Source of the DNA: Catenulispora sp. GP43
GTDB taxonomy: Bacteria > Actinomycetota > Actinomycetes > Streptomycetales > Catenulisporaceae
Assembly: GCF_041260665.1 (NCBI RefSeq)
Contig: NZ_JBGCCT010000004.1
Span: 1 to 64,000, forward strand
Length of the DNA: 64,000 bases
Direction of reading: 5' to 3'
Within the stretch, counting starts at the first letter, position 1, and every line of letters begins with the position of its first letter. A program made the position numbers and the translations under genes. Below, piece by piece: positions 42,489 through 51,030 of the stretch. The notes beneath the pieces were generated by a model. That model worked only from the letters and a program-made list of their open reading frames with translations, had not been told where the DNA came from and did no database searches.

Positions 42489-42868
42489 TGCGGGTCCGGG
42501 TCAGATTCCGGTTCGACGCCGCGACCGGCGAGGTCCGGACGTTCCTCGTCGAGGACGTCGACCGCCGCGCCCCGGCCGCCGACCACGACGCCCGGCACGA
42601 CCGGGTTGCCGCCGAGATCGGCCGGGTCGTCGAACAGCACGCCGTCGTCGAAGAGCTGCCCGCCGGCGTCGCGCCGCCGGAGCGCACCCAGGCCGGTCCG
42701 GACCGGGACCGGGACCGGGACCGGGACCGGGACCGGGACCGGGACCGGGACCGGGACCAGGACCGAAGCCGAGACCAGGACCGAAGCCGAGACCAGGACC
42801 GGGACCGGGACCGACCGGACGAGGGCGAGGCGCCGCCGCGCACCGAGGGGCGGCCGCTGCGTGGCTGA
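42488..42868 (+). CDS. Small ternary-system protein with an Arg-Asp repeat tail
   Basis: The 126-residue protein has a folded N-terminal part (1-65, with RVRVRFRFDAATGEVRTFLVEDVD, two long strands of an apparent alpha/beta domain) and a low-complexity C-terminal half made of Arg-Asp dipeptides with Gln and Ser variants. The repeat is polyampholytic and should be disordered. The start shares one base with the preceding stop (TGATG). The function is unknown; the strand-rich part could pair with the neighbouring MCNPRR-type protein. Confidence 0.65.
   Translation: MRVRVRFRFDAATGEVRTFLVEDVDRRAPAADHDARHDRVAAEIGRVVEQHAVVEELPAGVAPPERTQAGPDRDRDRDRDRDRDRDRDRDQDRSRDQDRSRDQDRDRDRPDEGEAPPRTEGRPLRG
42700..42815 (+). 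repeat. Hexanucleotide gaccgg tandem repeat with an 18-bp higher-order unit
   Basis: About ten gaccgg/gggacc hexamers in a row give way to two 18-bp copies containing accaggaccgaagccgag and then more hexamers. In frame they encode (Arg-Asp)n. The array keeps phase because its unit is two codons. Confidence 0.9.
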
Positions 42869-43457
42869 GAGCTCTTTCCTCCTCGACCGCGCCGCCGGAT
42901 GCTATCTGGCTGCGGGTGAACGCGCCGAGGCAGCACGCTGCTACCACGCCTCGGGCTCGTACCTGCGAGCTGCCGTCCTGTACTCGGAACTCGGGCTGCA
43001 CCGCGAAGCGGCCGACGCCTACGCCGCCGCCGACATGGCCGATTTCGCGATCTGGCATCTCGCCCACCACGTCGGCGACATCGCGAAGGCGCGCGCCCTG
43101 AAGGCCGCCGGGCCGCCCCGGACCGTCGTCGCGCAGCTGCGCTGGAGACTCGCGCTGGCCCGGTGCGACGTGGCCGAGCAGCGCGCCGATTTCGGCCCGC
43201 TGCGGGTGTTGGCCGATGCCTGCGCGTACTTGGAGAAGCCCGGGGGCGTTCCCGACCACTACGTGGAGCAGTGGGCGGTGACCGTCGCGACGTGTATGGG
43301 GCGGGAGGATCAGGTGGCACTGCTGTACGCGGCCGGTGTCCGCAGCGGACGGGTCGACGCCGCCGACCGCTGGGCCTCCTGGTCCCGGAAAGTCCTGCAG
43401 TGCGAACTCGTGCTGCCCGCTCGGGGGTCCGCCTCCGCCTACTCCGCCGGGCGCTGA
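42861..43457 (+). CDS. TPR-like helical repeat protein of the ternary system
   Basis: A 198-residue protein made of short helix-turn-helix units (AGCYLAAGERAEAARCYHAS, YLRAAVLYSELGLHREAADAY) that read as TPR/SEL1-like repeats in the first 80 residues, followed by less regular helices. GTG 42861 overlaps the preceding stop by 8 bases; a start further upstream would run into the Arg-Asp repeat region in another frame. It probably binds peptides or other subunits. The same helical motif (RAAEIYENNRDFRRAAHLFE) closes the next gene, so the two may share a contact surface. Confidence 0.68.
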   Translation: MAESSFLLDRAAGCYLAAGERAEAARCYHASGSYLRAAVLYSELGLHREAADAYAAADMADFAIWHLAHHVGDIAKARALKAAGPPRTVVAQLRWRLALARCDVAEQRADFGPLRVLADACAYLEKPGGVPDHYVEQWAVTVATCMGREDQVALLYAAGVRSGRVDAADRWASWSRKVLQCELVLPARGSASAYSAGR

Positions 43458-43459
43458 TC

Positions 43460-45280
43460 ATGGCATATCGACGCGACCAGGACCGACCGAATCAGCGGCC
43501 TGCGGCACCGGGCGGGTCCGCGCCGACGCCGAACCCGCCGGCCGAGGGGACCAGGCGTCCGCCGAGGGGTGTCGTCACCGAGCTTCGGGACGACGCGCCG
43601 AGCGGCCCGGGATCGCCGCCGCCACCGAGTCCCGGAACCGGCGGCAGCGATCCCGGGCCGGTCTCCCCCGACCGGGTCGGCGGCCGGTTCCACACCGCGG
43701 CGGCCACCCTGGTGTTCGCCGGCCAGGTCGGTGATCTCGGCCGCGCCGACACGCTGCGGATCGCGCACTCGCCGTCGGCCGGCGCGTGGTGGGCCGTGGC
43801 CGAACTCCCTATCGACGTAGGGCGCGAACTCACGTCCGCGACGCGGGGCACGCCGTATGTGGAGCTCCACGGCGGCCTGGTGCGCGACCGGCTCTGGGGA
43901 CCGCCGCCGTCCGGCGACGGCCCGGGAGCCGACCCGGACACGCCGCCGGACCTGGGCGATGTCGGTCTGCTGGAGGTGGTCCGCACCGCCGGCCTGCACC
44001 CGGCCCCGGCCCGCAGGCGATCCGAGCTGGCGGTGCTGGTGCCCGGGTTCGGGTTGGCGGCGGTCGTGCAGCGAGCCCTGGACCTGGACCTGGCCGTCAC
44101 CTATCGAGTCGTGACGCTGAGTCCGTTGTTCGACGAGTCCGACCGGCGTGACACGCGGTTCGAAGTTGTCCTGCGCAGCCCGTCGGGACCGCTCCCTCCG
44201 GCCTTCATCAGTGCTCTGCGACGCGATCCCTTCGTGCTGACCTGCCGACGGGTCGGCGAGCATCTGCTGGTCCAGGACCATCTGGCCTCCCCGCTTCCCG
44301 ACCACCACCTCGCGACCCTGGCCGGGCACAGTACGACCGGCACCTGGGTGCTCGCCGAGACCGCCTTCGGCTGCCATGCCGTGACGACCCGGAGCGGCGG
44401 GACCTACCACGACGGCGCCGGCCTGGTGCGCCTGACCGACGACTACGAGCTCGTCGACGCCCCACCGGAATCGACCGCCGACGGCACCCGCCCGGACCCG
44501 CCCGAGCTCCGCCTCGTGGCCGCGACCACGTCCGGCACGGCCGTGGACGCCATGCTGCTCGACGACGCCGACCTGGCCTGTCTGCCCGACCTGCTGGCCG
44601 GCCGGCCCCTCGCGGAGTCCGCCCTGCTCGCCCGCGGCCGCGACCACCACCTGGTCCTGGCCCCCGGCGGCCTGCTCGACCAGCTGGCCGTCGGCGAACC
44701 CGTCTACCGGATCGGCCCGGGACCCCTCTACCTGCCGCTGGGCCGCCGCCTTCAACCGGCCCTCCCGCCGGAGGCGCGCCGGCGCCTCTTCCCGACCAGC
44801 GAGACACGCGCGGTCGTCGTGATACGCAGCGACCGGGCTCTGGCCTTCGACCTGACCACGTGCCAGCCGATCTGGACCCTGTGGACCGGCAACCGGCCGC
44901 CGCTCGACCTCCAAGTTCCGGCCGATGTCGCGAAGGCCCTCGACGCCTTCGACAAGCGCCCGGAACCCGAGCCGGTCATCACCCCGCAGCCGCCGGCCGA
45001 CCGCGCGGACGTACCGCGCGCCGCTACCGGGCAGGAACGGCAGCCGGTGACCCCGCGCCCGGCCGTCCCGGTGACAGAGCTTCCCGGCTATTCCGAATGG
45101 GCCACCCCACAGCCGATGAGCTGGCGCGAGCAAGCCTGGCTCGCCGAACGTAGAGGTGAGTTGGTGCGAGCTGCCGAGATCTATGAGAACAACAGGGATT
45201 TCCGGCGGGCCGCGCATCTCTTCGAACTCGCTGCCCGTGAGGCCTCTCAGCATGAAGACGTGCGAAGGCGTGATTCCTGA
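43460..45280 (+). CDS. Large ternary-system protein with proline-rich start and helical repeat end
   Basis: A 606-residue protein: disordered Pro/Gly-rich N terminus (1-70), a long beta-rich central region (about 75-490) with repeated strand pairs such as RAVVVIRSDRALAFDLTTCQ that resemble a divergent propeller, a second Pro-rich linker, and a C-terminal TPR-like hairpin (about 570-600). No catalytic motif is seen. I infer that it belongs to the beta-propeller/X-domain partners of MoxR-vWA systems, but the assignment is by position and fold impression only. It is the last gene of the operon; the next gene is convergent and damaged. Confidence 0.65.
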   Translation: MAYRRDQDRPNQRPAAPGGSAPTPNPPAEGTRRPPRGVVTELRDDAPSGPGSPPPPSPGTGGSDPGPVSPDRVGGRFHTAAATLVFAGQVGDLGRADTLRIAHSPSAGAWWAVAELPIDVGRELTSATRGTPYVELHGGLVRDRLWGPPPSGDGPGADPDTPPDLGDVGLLEVVRTAGLHPAPARRRSELAVLVPGFGLAAVVQRALDLDLAVTYRVVTLSPLFDESDRRDTRFEVVLRSPSGPLPPAFISALRRDPFVLTCRRVGEHLLVQDHLASPLPDHHLATLAGHSTTGTWVLAETAFGCHAVTTRSGGTYHDGAGLVRLTDDYELVDAPPESTADGTRPDPPELRLVAATTSGTAVDAMLLDDADLACLPDLLAGRPLAESALLARGRDHHLVLAPGGLLDQLAVGEPVYRIGPGPLYLPLGRRLQPALPPEARRRLFPTSETRAVVVIRSDRALAFDLTTCQPIWTLWTGNRPPLDLQVPADVAKALDAFDKRPEPEPVITPQPPADRADVPRAATGQERQPVTPRPAVPVTELPGYSEWATPQPMSWREQAWLAERRGELVRAAEIYENNRDFRRAAHLFELAAREASQHEDVRRRDS

Positions 45281-45341
45281 GGCTGAGCCCCTCGGTCTCT
45301 CCGCAAGGTGCGCCCAAGAACTGGCTACACGTTCCGTCAGC

Positions 45342-45869
45342 TCACGACGCTCGTGGAGCAACCGTCCTGATGACGTCCATGGCTTCGACAACGATCTCCG
45401 AGGCCGTAGAGCCCTCGGTCTGCGTCGCCTTGAAGAAGACCACGCCTGCCCTCCCTCTGAATCGAGAGCGCGAAACCGCCCCACTCCCGATCACAGCGCA
45501 GCAGACCAGCGCGGCGTCAGGAACAGCGGAAAGCAAGCGCGCGGCACCACTGCGAATCCGCTGACGGGTGCCACGGGACAAGGTCCCTTCGGGAAAGACA
45601 CAGATACACTCCCCGGCTCGCAAGGTCTCCACTACAGCATCGAGGCCGGCTGAATCGCCTGTCCCCCGCTCGATCGGGAGCTGTCCGAGCCGATCAAGAA
45701 GCCTTCCCACAACGGCGATGACCAGAGCGTCCAGTGGGCTGTCATGGTTGGCAATGAGGACCACCGGGCCTGAGCGAGGGACGGCCTCCAGCCCCATAAC
45801 GCCCAAGCGGCCCTACCCACGCACGAAGACACACCCCACGGCACGACAGACTCGATACGCGAAGGTCAT
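45342..45869 (-). pseudogene. PlsC-like acyltransferase gene interrupted by an in-frame TAG
   Basis: The frame opens at ATG 45869 with a good CAGGGAG ribosome site and reads MTFAYRVCRAVGCVFVRG, then TAG (45813-45815), then continues in the same frame as GRLGVMGLEAVPRSGPVV. The downstream part has the 1-acylglycerol-3-phosphate acyltransferase motifs NHDSPLD (HX4D) and FPEGTLSRG. The joined reading is a normal but short member (about 175 codons against roughly 220 usual), so a Trp codon probably mutated to stop. Translation could restart at TTG 45806 or ATG 45797, but a null allele is more likely. Confidence 0.7.
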
Positions 45870-46116
45870 CAGTGACTCCCTGAGACTAGGGGGCGACAAA
45901 TTCCAGCCCTCCCCGGTGGAGTGCGTGCCATCTGAAACGCTGCCCAGAGCATCCGAGACAGATTCACCGAATAGCGTGCGTATATATCAAGACCGGAATC
46001 GAACGAGGCCCGCGGGGTCGGCCTCAGCGGTCTTCTGTTGACGTACGTCCAGGGATCAGTATTCGAAATGACAACCCATTTGAGGTACCGATAAACCTCT
46101 TGCTCCGACATCATGA
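45870..46116. other. AT-richer junction without a gene
   Basis: This 247-base stretch is noticeably poorer in GC than its surroundings (for example gcgtatatatcaagacc and gtattcgaaatgacaac). Frames here have no codon bias. It separates the interrupted acyltransferase from a 5'-truncated gene fragment, so it is a likely recombination or integration scar, although no inverted repeats or target duplication are visible. Confidence 0.4.
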
Positions 46117-46401
46117 TCGACATCTCCGGCCAGTCCGTCCACCCCGAACGCACCGCAGACCAGCGCCGACCTCTGGAGCGCCAAGGCCGGCGACTGCCTC
46201 CACGGGCCCACCGGGGCGGTCACCAACGGGCAGTTCAGCGCCGCCGTGCGGCTCGTCCCCTGCTCGTCGCCGGGCGCGAACTTCACCGTCATCAAGCAGA
46301 TAGCGTCCGATCTCGGCGGCGACTGCGGCGGCGGCCCCGTCGTCTACGACTTCACCCAGCACACCGGCGAACACGAGCTCTGCATCGAGCCGAAGCAGTA
46401 G
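46117..46401 (+). pseudogene. 5'-truncated fragment of a secreted or kinase-linked C-terminal domain
   Basis: From just after TGA 46114-46116 to TAG 46399-46401 one frame reads as 94 codons of good protein without any plausible start: a Pro/Ser/Thr linker (SPASPSTPNAPQ), then a folded domain with four cysteines (AGDCLHG, VPCSS, GDCGGG, HELCIEP) and ANFTVIKQIASDL. Domains like this end actinobacterial exported lipoproteins and Ser/Thr kinases. Missing N terminus plus the flanking AT-rich junction indicates a decapitated gene. Confidence 0.65.
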
Positions 46402-46448
46402 GGACGAAGCAGAAGGGGCGAAGTGTCGCGCGGGGACGCGGCCCAGGC

Positions 46449-47706
46449 CTACTCTCCCTGCGCCTCCGCCTCCATCCACGCCTGGAAGTGAGCCTCGATC
46501 TCGATCTCCTCCGCCGACGGCTGGTACGCCTCGGGCTCCGCGACCCAACCCGCCGCCATGATGAGACCGGATCTGTGGTGCAGCGCGAGGAACCCGAAGG
46601 GGCGATCGAACTCGACGCGAACCTGCTTCACCGTCCTCGCGGGCACCGGTGGCCTTCCCCCGGCGGTCACGAGGACGGCGGTCACCGACGCCGCTTCGAA
46701 TCCGTCGGCGGTGAACATCGCCGCAGCACTCTGTCTTGCCTGGGAGACGGCCAACGGCTCCGGGCTGATCGCGGGGAAGTGGCCGCGGCCGGTGTCCGTC
46801 ACGGTCGCCAGCCCGAACACCTCGGGGCGGTCGAGGAGGTCGTGGTCGGCTCCGACCCGGAACCGCGGGGTCAGGACCAGGAGCCGGTCGTCCGTCGCGT
46901 CGTCGGGAACACGCTCCACGACCAGGCCGGGAGCCGTGTCGCCGATGCGCAGTTCCCCGCCCTTGCGGCCGTATCCGGTGCGGGCGAGCAGGCCCCCTTG
47001 AAGCACCTCCCGCGCCGGACGTCCCTCCTCACCGATCACCAGGTACACGGTCACACCGTCCGTACCGACGACCTCCAGGCACGTGACCTCGCCGTACCGT
47101 GTCGCCCCGACGCTGACGCGGTCCAGGATCCGGGTGACAACGGCGCAGCAGGCAATAGCGCTGGTCTTCCCACGGACCGGCGTCGCCCCTGATCGGCAGA
47201 CCGACATCGGCGAACGGCCGGGCCCAGCGCGTCCGTACTGACATCGCCGCCGCCAGGAGCAGCTGCGTGTCCGGGGACACCGCGCCCGGCATCGTGTCGA
47301 TGAGGCCGTCGGTGTGCTTCCCGGCCCAGTCGTCGAGCAGCGGGCCGTCCACAGCGGGTTCCCCGGTCAGCAGGCCGACCGTGCCGAGCGGCAGCCCGGC
47401 CGTCCACTGCGGATCGAGCGGGAACCGCTCCCCGACCCACAGGCCGAGCGCCGATCGAACGGACGTCATGCCGCGGAGCAGGCCCAGCACCTGGAGCGCC
47501 CCGGCCCGGCTGTCGGTGGCCGGCAGCCCGACCGCGTGTTCCAGTTCCCTGCGGCCGGGGCCTTCCGCGGCGCCGGCCAGCAGCGCGAGCAGCGGCCAGG
47601 TCGACGGGGCGCAGAACACTGACGACTCGTCCGAGCAGTTCCGGATCCAGCGTTGGGTCATCCGATTGACCGCGCGGGTCGGCTGGACGAGCCGCGAGCT
47701 GCCCAT
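46449..47706 (-). pseudogene. Serpin-family gene split by a frameshift
   Basis: The N-terminal half starts at ATG 47706 (NRMTQRWIRNCSDESSVFCA, LALLAGAAEGPGRRELEHAVG) and runs in frame to about 47120-47165; the C-terminal half then continues in another frame to TGA at 46449 and carries the serpin signature FDRPFGFLALHHRSGLIMAAGW. Together they make a full-length serpin of about 400 residues. The break falls between the GDAGPWEDQRY segment and DRVSVGATRYGEV. Either the gene is dead or a sequencing indel is present. Confidence 0.75.
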
Positions 47707-47809
47707 GTCAGGCTCCAGTGATAGGCGCTACCGTCGTCCGACATACTCCCATCCGGTTCCGCGCATGATCGAAGCGTTTTCCCGCCGCAGACGGCTCAGG
47801 ACGGAGGGC

Positions 47810-48169
47810 ATGCAGACCCCACTCGTGACCACCACCTTCGTCCTGGTCCACGGTGCCTGGCACCGCCCCTCGACCTTCGACCTGCTGCGTGCCGAACTCG
47901 ACGCGCTCGGCCACCCCAGCACCACGGTGAACCTGCCCACCGCCGGCCCCGACCCGCACGGCGGCCTGGCCGAGGACGCATGGCGAGCAGCCACTCGCGG
48001 GGTGGCCCGCTCGACGTTCTATCTGCACTTCCGCGACAAGACCGCGCTGTTGCTGCAGCTCATCGAGAACCTCGCGGACGGCGCCTTCGACCTGATCGCC
48101 GGTGGACGGCCGCGACGGCTTCGTCGAGGCGGTGGTGCGCGACGTCGCCTACTACCGGCAGCGAGGTGA
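47810..48169 (+). pseudogene. Chimeric remnant: alpha/beta-hydrolase start joined to TetR regulator middle
   Basis: The first 55 codons from ATG 47810 (after GGAGGG) are an alpha/beta-hydrolase N terminus (TTFVLVHGAWHRPSTFDLL). At about 47985 the same frame turns into the recognition helix and following helices of a TetR repressor (VARSTFYLHFRDKTALLLQL). After LIAGG the TetR sequence resumes in the next frame (VDGRDGFVEAVVRDVAYYRQ) and soon ends. The simplest reading is a deletion that fused two genes, followed by a frameshift. Confidence 0.65.
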
Positions 48170-48208
48170 CCGCCTACGACCCGACCGCGCGCGAGGTATG
48201 GAACGGCG

Positions 48209-49408
48209 CTACTGGACCAACAAGCGCTTGACGGCTTTCGCCGCGAAGCACCGGCCTCGGATCGCCCAGAGTCCGACGGCGCCCCACGCCCCGTCCGCCA
48301 GGACGATGCGGACACTTTGCGCCGCGTTCGGGTGCAGCCGGTACTTGTGCGGCTCGGCGCCGCGGAGCAGCGACATCTCCGGAAGTCCTCGTTCGGTGGT
48401 CCACGCCATCGCGGTACGGGTGATGGCGAGGAACACGTCTATGCGGGACCTCGTGCTCGGCAGGTAGCCGTAGAGGTACCTGCCGACCATGGACCTGCCG
48501 ACGATGAGGAAGTCGGAGGCGACATGCTCCACTTCGAGCGTTTCCTTGTTCTTCAGCGAGAACTCCGCGAGCAGGGCCTGGAAGCCGCAGCTCTCACCGG
48601 CCTCGGTCGACGCCTGCAGAACAGTGGTGAGATGCCTCCTGAACCGCTCGGTCAGGTGCTCGGCGTTGACCGGACGATCGGCCCACTGGCGACGGTGCAG
48701 GTCGAGGAACCTGACCATCGCGTCCTCGGACTCGGCCACCGGCACCAGGCGGACCTCCACGCCGACCCGGTCGAGATCGCGCAGGCTCTTGCGCAGCCGC
48801 TGCCGGGTCTTGGCGGCGTCGATCGCCTCGACGTGCTGCTCCATCGGGATGCCGGGAAAGGACAGACACGTCTCGCTGGGGATCTCCGTCGACCCGCTCC
48901 CCCAGGCGTCGCGGACCCGGGCCAGGACACTGTCCGGGCGTACCTCGGGGAAGTCCAGCAGGTCGAAGCACAGCTCACTGCGGATCGCCGAGGTCAGGCG
49001 TTCGACGATCGCCGGCGCCTCCGGCACGCCGTCGCCGGAGTCGTCGAGGAGGACGTCGCAGAAGTCCGATTGGTCCACACCGACGGGGCGAAGCACCCGC
49101 CACAGCCGCAGCCTGGTGAGCACGAACGCTGCGGCGGCGACCAGGACACCCTGGTGCCGCACACCGACCACGCACAGCCGACCGCTCGCCGACCCGTACC
49201 ACCGGCACCAGGACGAGAGCCAGATGCGGGACTGGAACGGAGTCGCCGCCGAGCAGCGCATGTAAAGCCGGTCCCAGTCCTCCCCGAGGGTGTCCAGGGC
49301 ATCGGTTCCCCAGATGACCTCTGCGGTCCAGTCTGGTTCCCGTTTGGCCGACGCCGACACCACTCGTACCCCCAGTTCAGATGCTCGCCCCTCTGGGCGG
49401 CGGTTCAT
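48209..49408 (-). CDS. GNAT-type acyltransferase (Acetyltransf_6/CelD-like)
   Basis: A 399-residue intact protein with the two tandem GNAT-like folds of the BioF2/CelD group: DALDTLGEDWDRLYMRCSAATPFQSRIWLSSW at the start shown by its AxxxPFQS-type segment, RLRKSLRDLDRVG in the middle and the C-terminal LRGAEPHKYRLHP substrate loop. Members transfer acyl or aminoacyl groups in exopolysaccharide or peptidoglycan-like pathways. No sugar-polymer genes are nearby, so the acceptor is unknown. It is the only whole gene between 45.3 and 49.6 kb. Confidence 0.8.
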   Translation of the reverse strand: MNRRPEGRASELGVRVVSASAKREPDWTAEVIWGTDALDTLGEDWDRLYMRCSAATPFQSRIWLSSWCRWYGSASGRLCVVGVRHQGVLVAAAAFVLTRLRLWRVLRPVGVDQSDFCDVLLDDSGDGVPEAPAIVERLTSAIRSELCFDLLDFPEVRPDSVLARVRDAWGSGSTEIPSETCLSFPGIPMEQHVEAIDAAKTRQRLRKSLRDLDRVGVEVRLVPVAESEDAMVRFLDLHRRQWADRPVNAEHLTERFRRHLTTVLQASTEAGESCGFQALLAEFSLKNKETLEVEHVASDFLIVGRSMVGRYLYGYLPSTRSRIDVFLAITRTAMAWTTERGLPEMSLLRGAEPHKYRLHPNAAQSVRIVLADGAWGAVGLWAIRGRCFAAKAVKRLLVQ

Positions 49409-49471
49409 CCTAGGGGTGTGGCCGGTGATGTCGCGATAAAGGGGCGTAGTGATTTCGGTCTAGTCGAAAGG

Positions 49472-49603
49472 TATGAGGCGCCGACCGCCACCACCACCAC
49501 GGGCAGTGTCGGGTCCGTCGGCTACGCCGCGGCGACGGGGATCTTCACCGTCACCGTCACCGCGGCGACCACCGAGGAGGCAGTCATCACCATCACGCCC
49601 TGA
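49472..49603 (+). pseudogene. Short 3' remnant of a beta-rich exported protein
   Basis: The final 43 codons before TGA 49601-49603 read as a Thr-rich strand pattern (YAAATGIFTVTVTAATTEEA) typical of the C-terminal beta domain of secreted glycosidases. There is no start and the upstream frame is not protein-like; the divergent acyltransferase begins at 49408. It appears to be a gene stump. Confidence 0.3.
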
Positions 49604-49637
49604 CCCGGTGTCAGGGTTCTTTCACAGTGCGGTTCCT

Positions 49638-51029
49638 TCACAGCGCCTTGAGAATGTCCTCCACCCGGTCCTTCGCGTCGCCGAACAACATGGCGGAGTT
49701 CTCCCGGAAGAACAGCGGGTTCTGGACACCGGCATAGCCGGAGGCCATGGACCGCTTGAACACGACCACGTTCTCGGCCTCCCACACGGTCAGGACCGGC
49801 ATCCCGGCGATCGGGCTGGCCGGGTCCTCCGAGGCGGCCGGGTTCACGGTGTCGTTGGCGCCTATCACCAGGACCACGTCCGTGGCGGCGAAGTCGTCGT
49901 TGACCTCGTCCATCTCCAGCACGATGTCGTACGGCACCTTGGCCTCGGCCAGCAGCACGTTCATGTGCCCCGGCAGGCGGCCGGCGACCGGGTGGATCCC
50001 GAACCGGACCTCGACGCCGTTGGCGCGCAGCTTGCGGGTGAGCTCGGCGACCCCGTGCTGCGCCTGCGCCACGGCCATGCCATAGCCGGGCGTGATGACC
50101 ACGCTGCCGGCGTCGCGCAGCATCTCGGCGACGCCGTCGGCGGTGATCTCCCGGTGTTCGCCGTAGTCCCGGTCCTGCGCGGGGCCGGCCTCGATGCCGA
50201 AGCCGCCGGCGATGACGGAGATGAACGAGCGGTTCATCGCCTGGCACATGATGTAGGACAGGTACGCGCCGGAGGACCCGACCAGCGCGCCGGTCACGAT
50301 CAGCAGGTCGTTGTCGAGCAGGAAGCCGGAGGCGGCCGCGGCCCAGCCGGAGTAGCTGTTCAGCATCGACACCACCACCGGCATGTCGCCGCCGCCGATC
50401 GAGGCGACCAGATGCCAGCCCAGGGCCAGCGCCAGCGCGGTCAGCACGGTCAGCACGACCGCGGACGGACGGGCGACGTAGACCACGGTGAGCACCGCGA
50501 ACGCCGCCAGCGCACCGAGGTTGATCAGGTTCTTGCCCGGCAGCATCAGCGGACTGGACCCGATCCGGGCCGACAGCTTCAGGTTGGCCACGATCGAGCC
50601 GGTGAAGGTCACCGCCCCGATGAACACGCCGACGGCGACCTCGGCGGAGTGGATGCGCGCCAGCGACTGCAGGTCGTACGACGGATGCTCCAGATGGCCC
50701 GACCAGCCGACCGCGACCGCGGCCAGGCCGACGAACGAGTGCAGCAGCGCGATGAGCTCCGGCATGCCGGTCATCTCCACGATCCTGGCCCGCCACAAGC
50801 CGATCGCGGCGCCGACCGCGATCGCGCCGAAGAGCAGGACGACCGGCAGGACCTCGTCGGCGCCCTTCACCGCGAGCCAGACGGTGGCGGTCAGGGCCAG
50901 CGCCATGCCGACGATGCCGAAGCGCAGCCCGACCCGGGACGTCTCGTGCTTGGACAGTCCCGCGAGGGACAGGATGAACAACAGCGCGGCGACGATGTCC
51001 GCGGCGCCGACGACGGATACCACGGACAT
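49638..51029 (-). CDS. pntB: NAD(P) transhydrogenase beta subunit
   Basis: A 463-residue protein, nearly the length of E. coli PntB (462). The N-terminal half is a bundle of about nine transmembrane helices that form most of the proton channel; the C-terminal domain III (about 285-463) binds NADP(H), with [13 protein letters not shown], the [20 protein letters not shown] loop and [12 protein letters not shown]. With PntA it couples hydride transfer from NADH to NADP+ to proton entry. It begins one base after the pntA stop, so the pair is co-translated. Confidence 0.96.
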   Translation of the reverse strand: MSVVSVVGAADIVAALLFILSLAGLSKHETSRVGLRFGIVGMALALTATVWLAVKGADEVLPVVLLFGAIAVGAAIGLWRARIVEMTGMPELIALLHSFVGLAAVAVGWSGHLEHPSYDLQSLARIHSAEVAVGVFIGAVTFTGSIVANLKLSARIGSSPLMLPGKNLINLGALAAFAVLTVVYVARPSAVVLTVLTALALALGWHLVASIGGGDMPVVVSMLNSYSGWAAAASGFLLDNDLLIVTGALVGSSGAYLSYIMCQAMNRSFISVIAGGFGIEAGPAQDRDYGEHREITADGVAEMLRDAGSVVITPGYGMAVAQAQHGVAELTRKLRANGVEVRFGIHPVAGRLPGHMNVLLAEAKVPYDIVLEMDEVNDDFAATDVVLVIGANDTVNPAASEDPASPIAGMPVLTVWEAENVVVFKRSMASGYAGVQNPLFFRENSAMLFGDAKDRVEDILKAL

Positions 51030-51030
51030 G

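Noticed and set aside
42700-42815. gaccgg array considered as a replication-origin iteron set
   Set aside because: It is in frame within a gene, has no AT-rich region or DnaA boxes, and encodes a uniform dipeptide.
43460-45280. Considered naming this protein as a definite bpX beta-propeller
   Set aside because: Strand repeats suggest it, but I could not count blades or match a profile by eye, so only a fold impression is given.
45156-45653. 165-codon plus-strand frame after the ternary operon
   Set aside because: It runs antisense to the acyltransferase motifs and is Arg/Ser-rich noise.
45869-46153. 94-codon minus-strand frame in the AT-rich junction
   Set aside because: No codon bias, no ribosome site and no pattern; the opposite strand holds a convincing truncated domain in the overlapping part.
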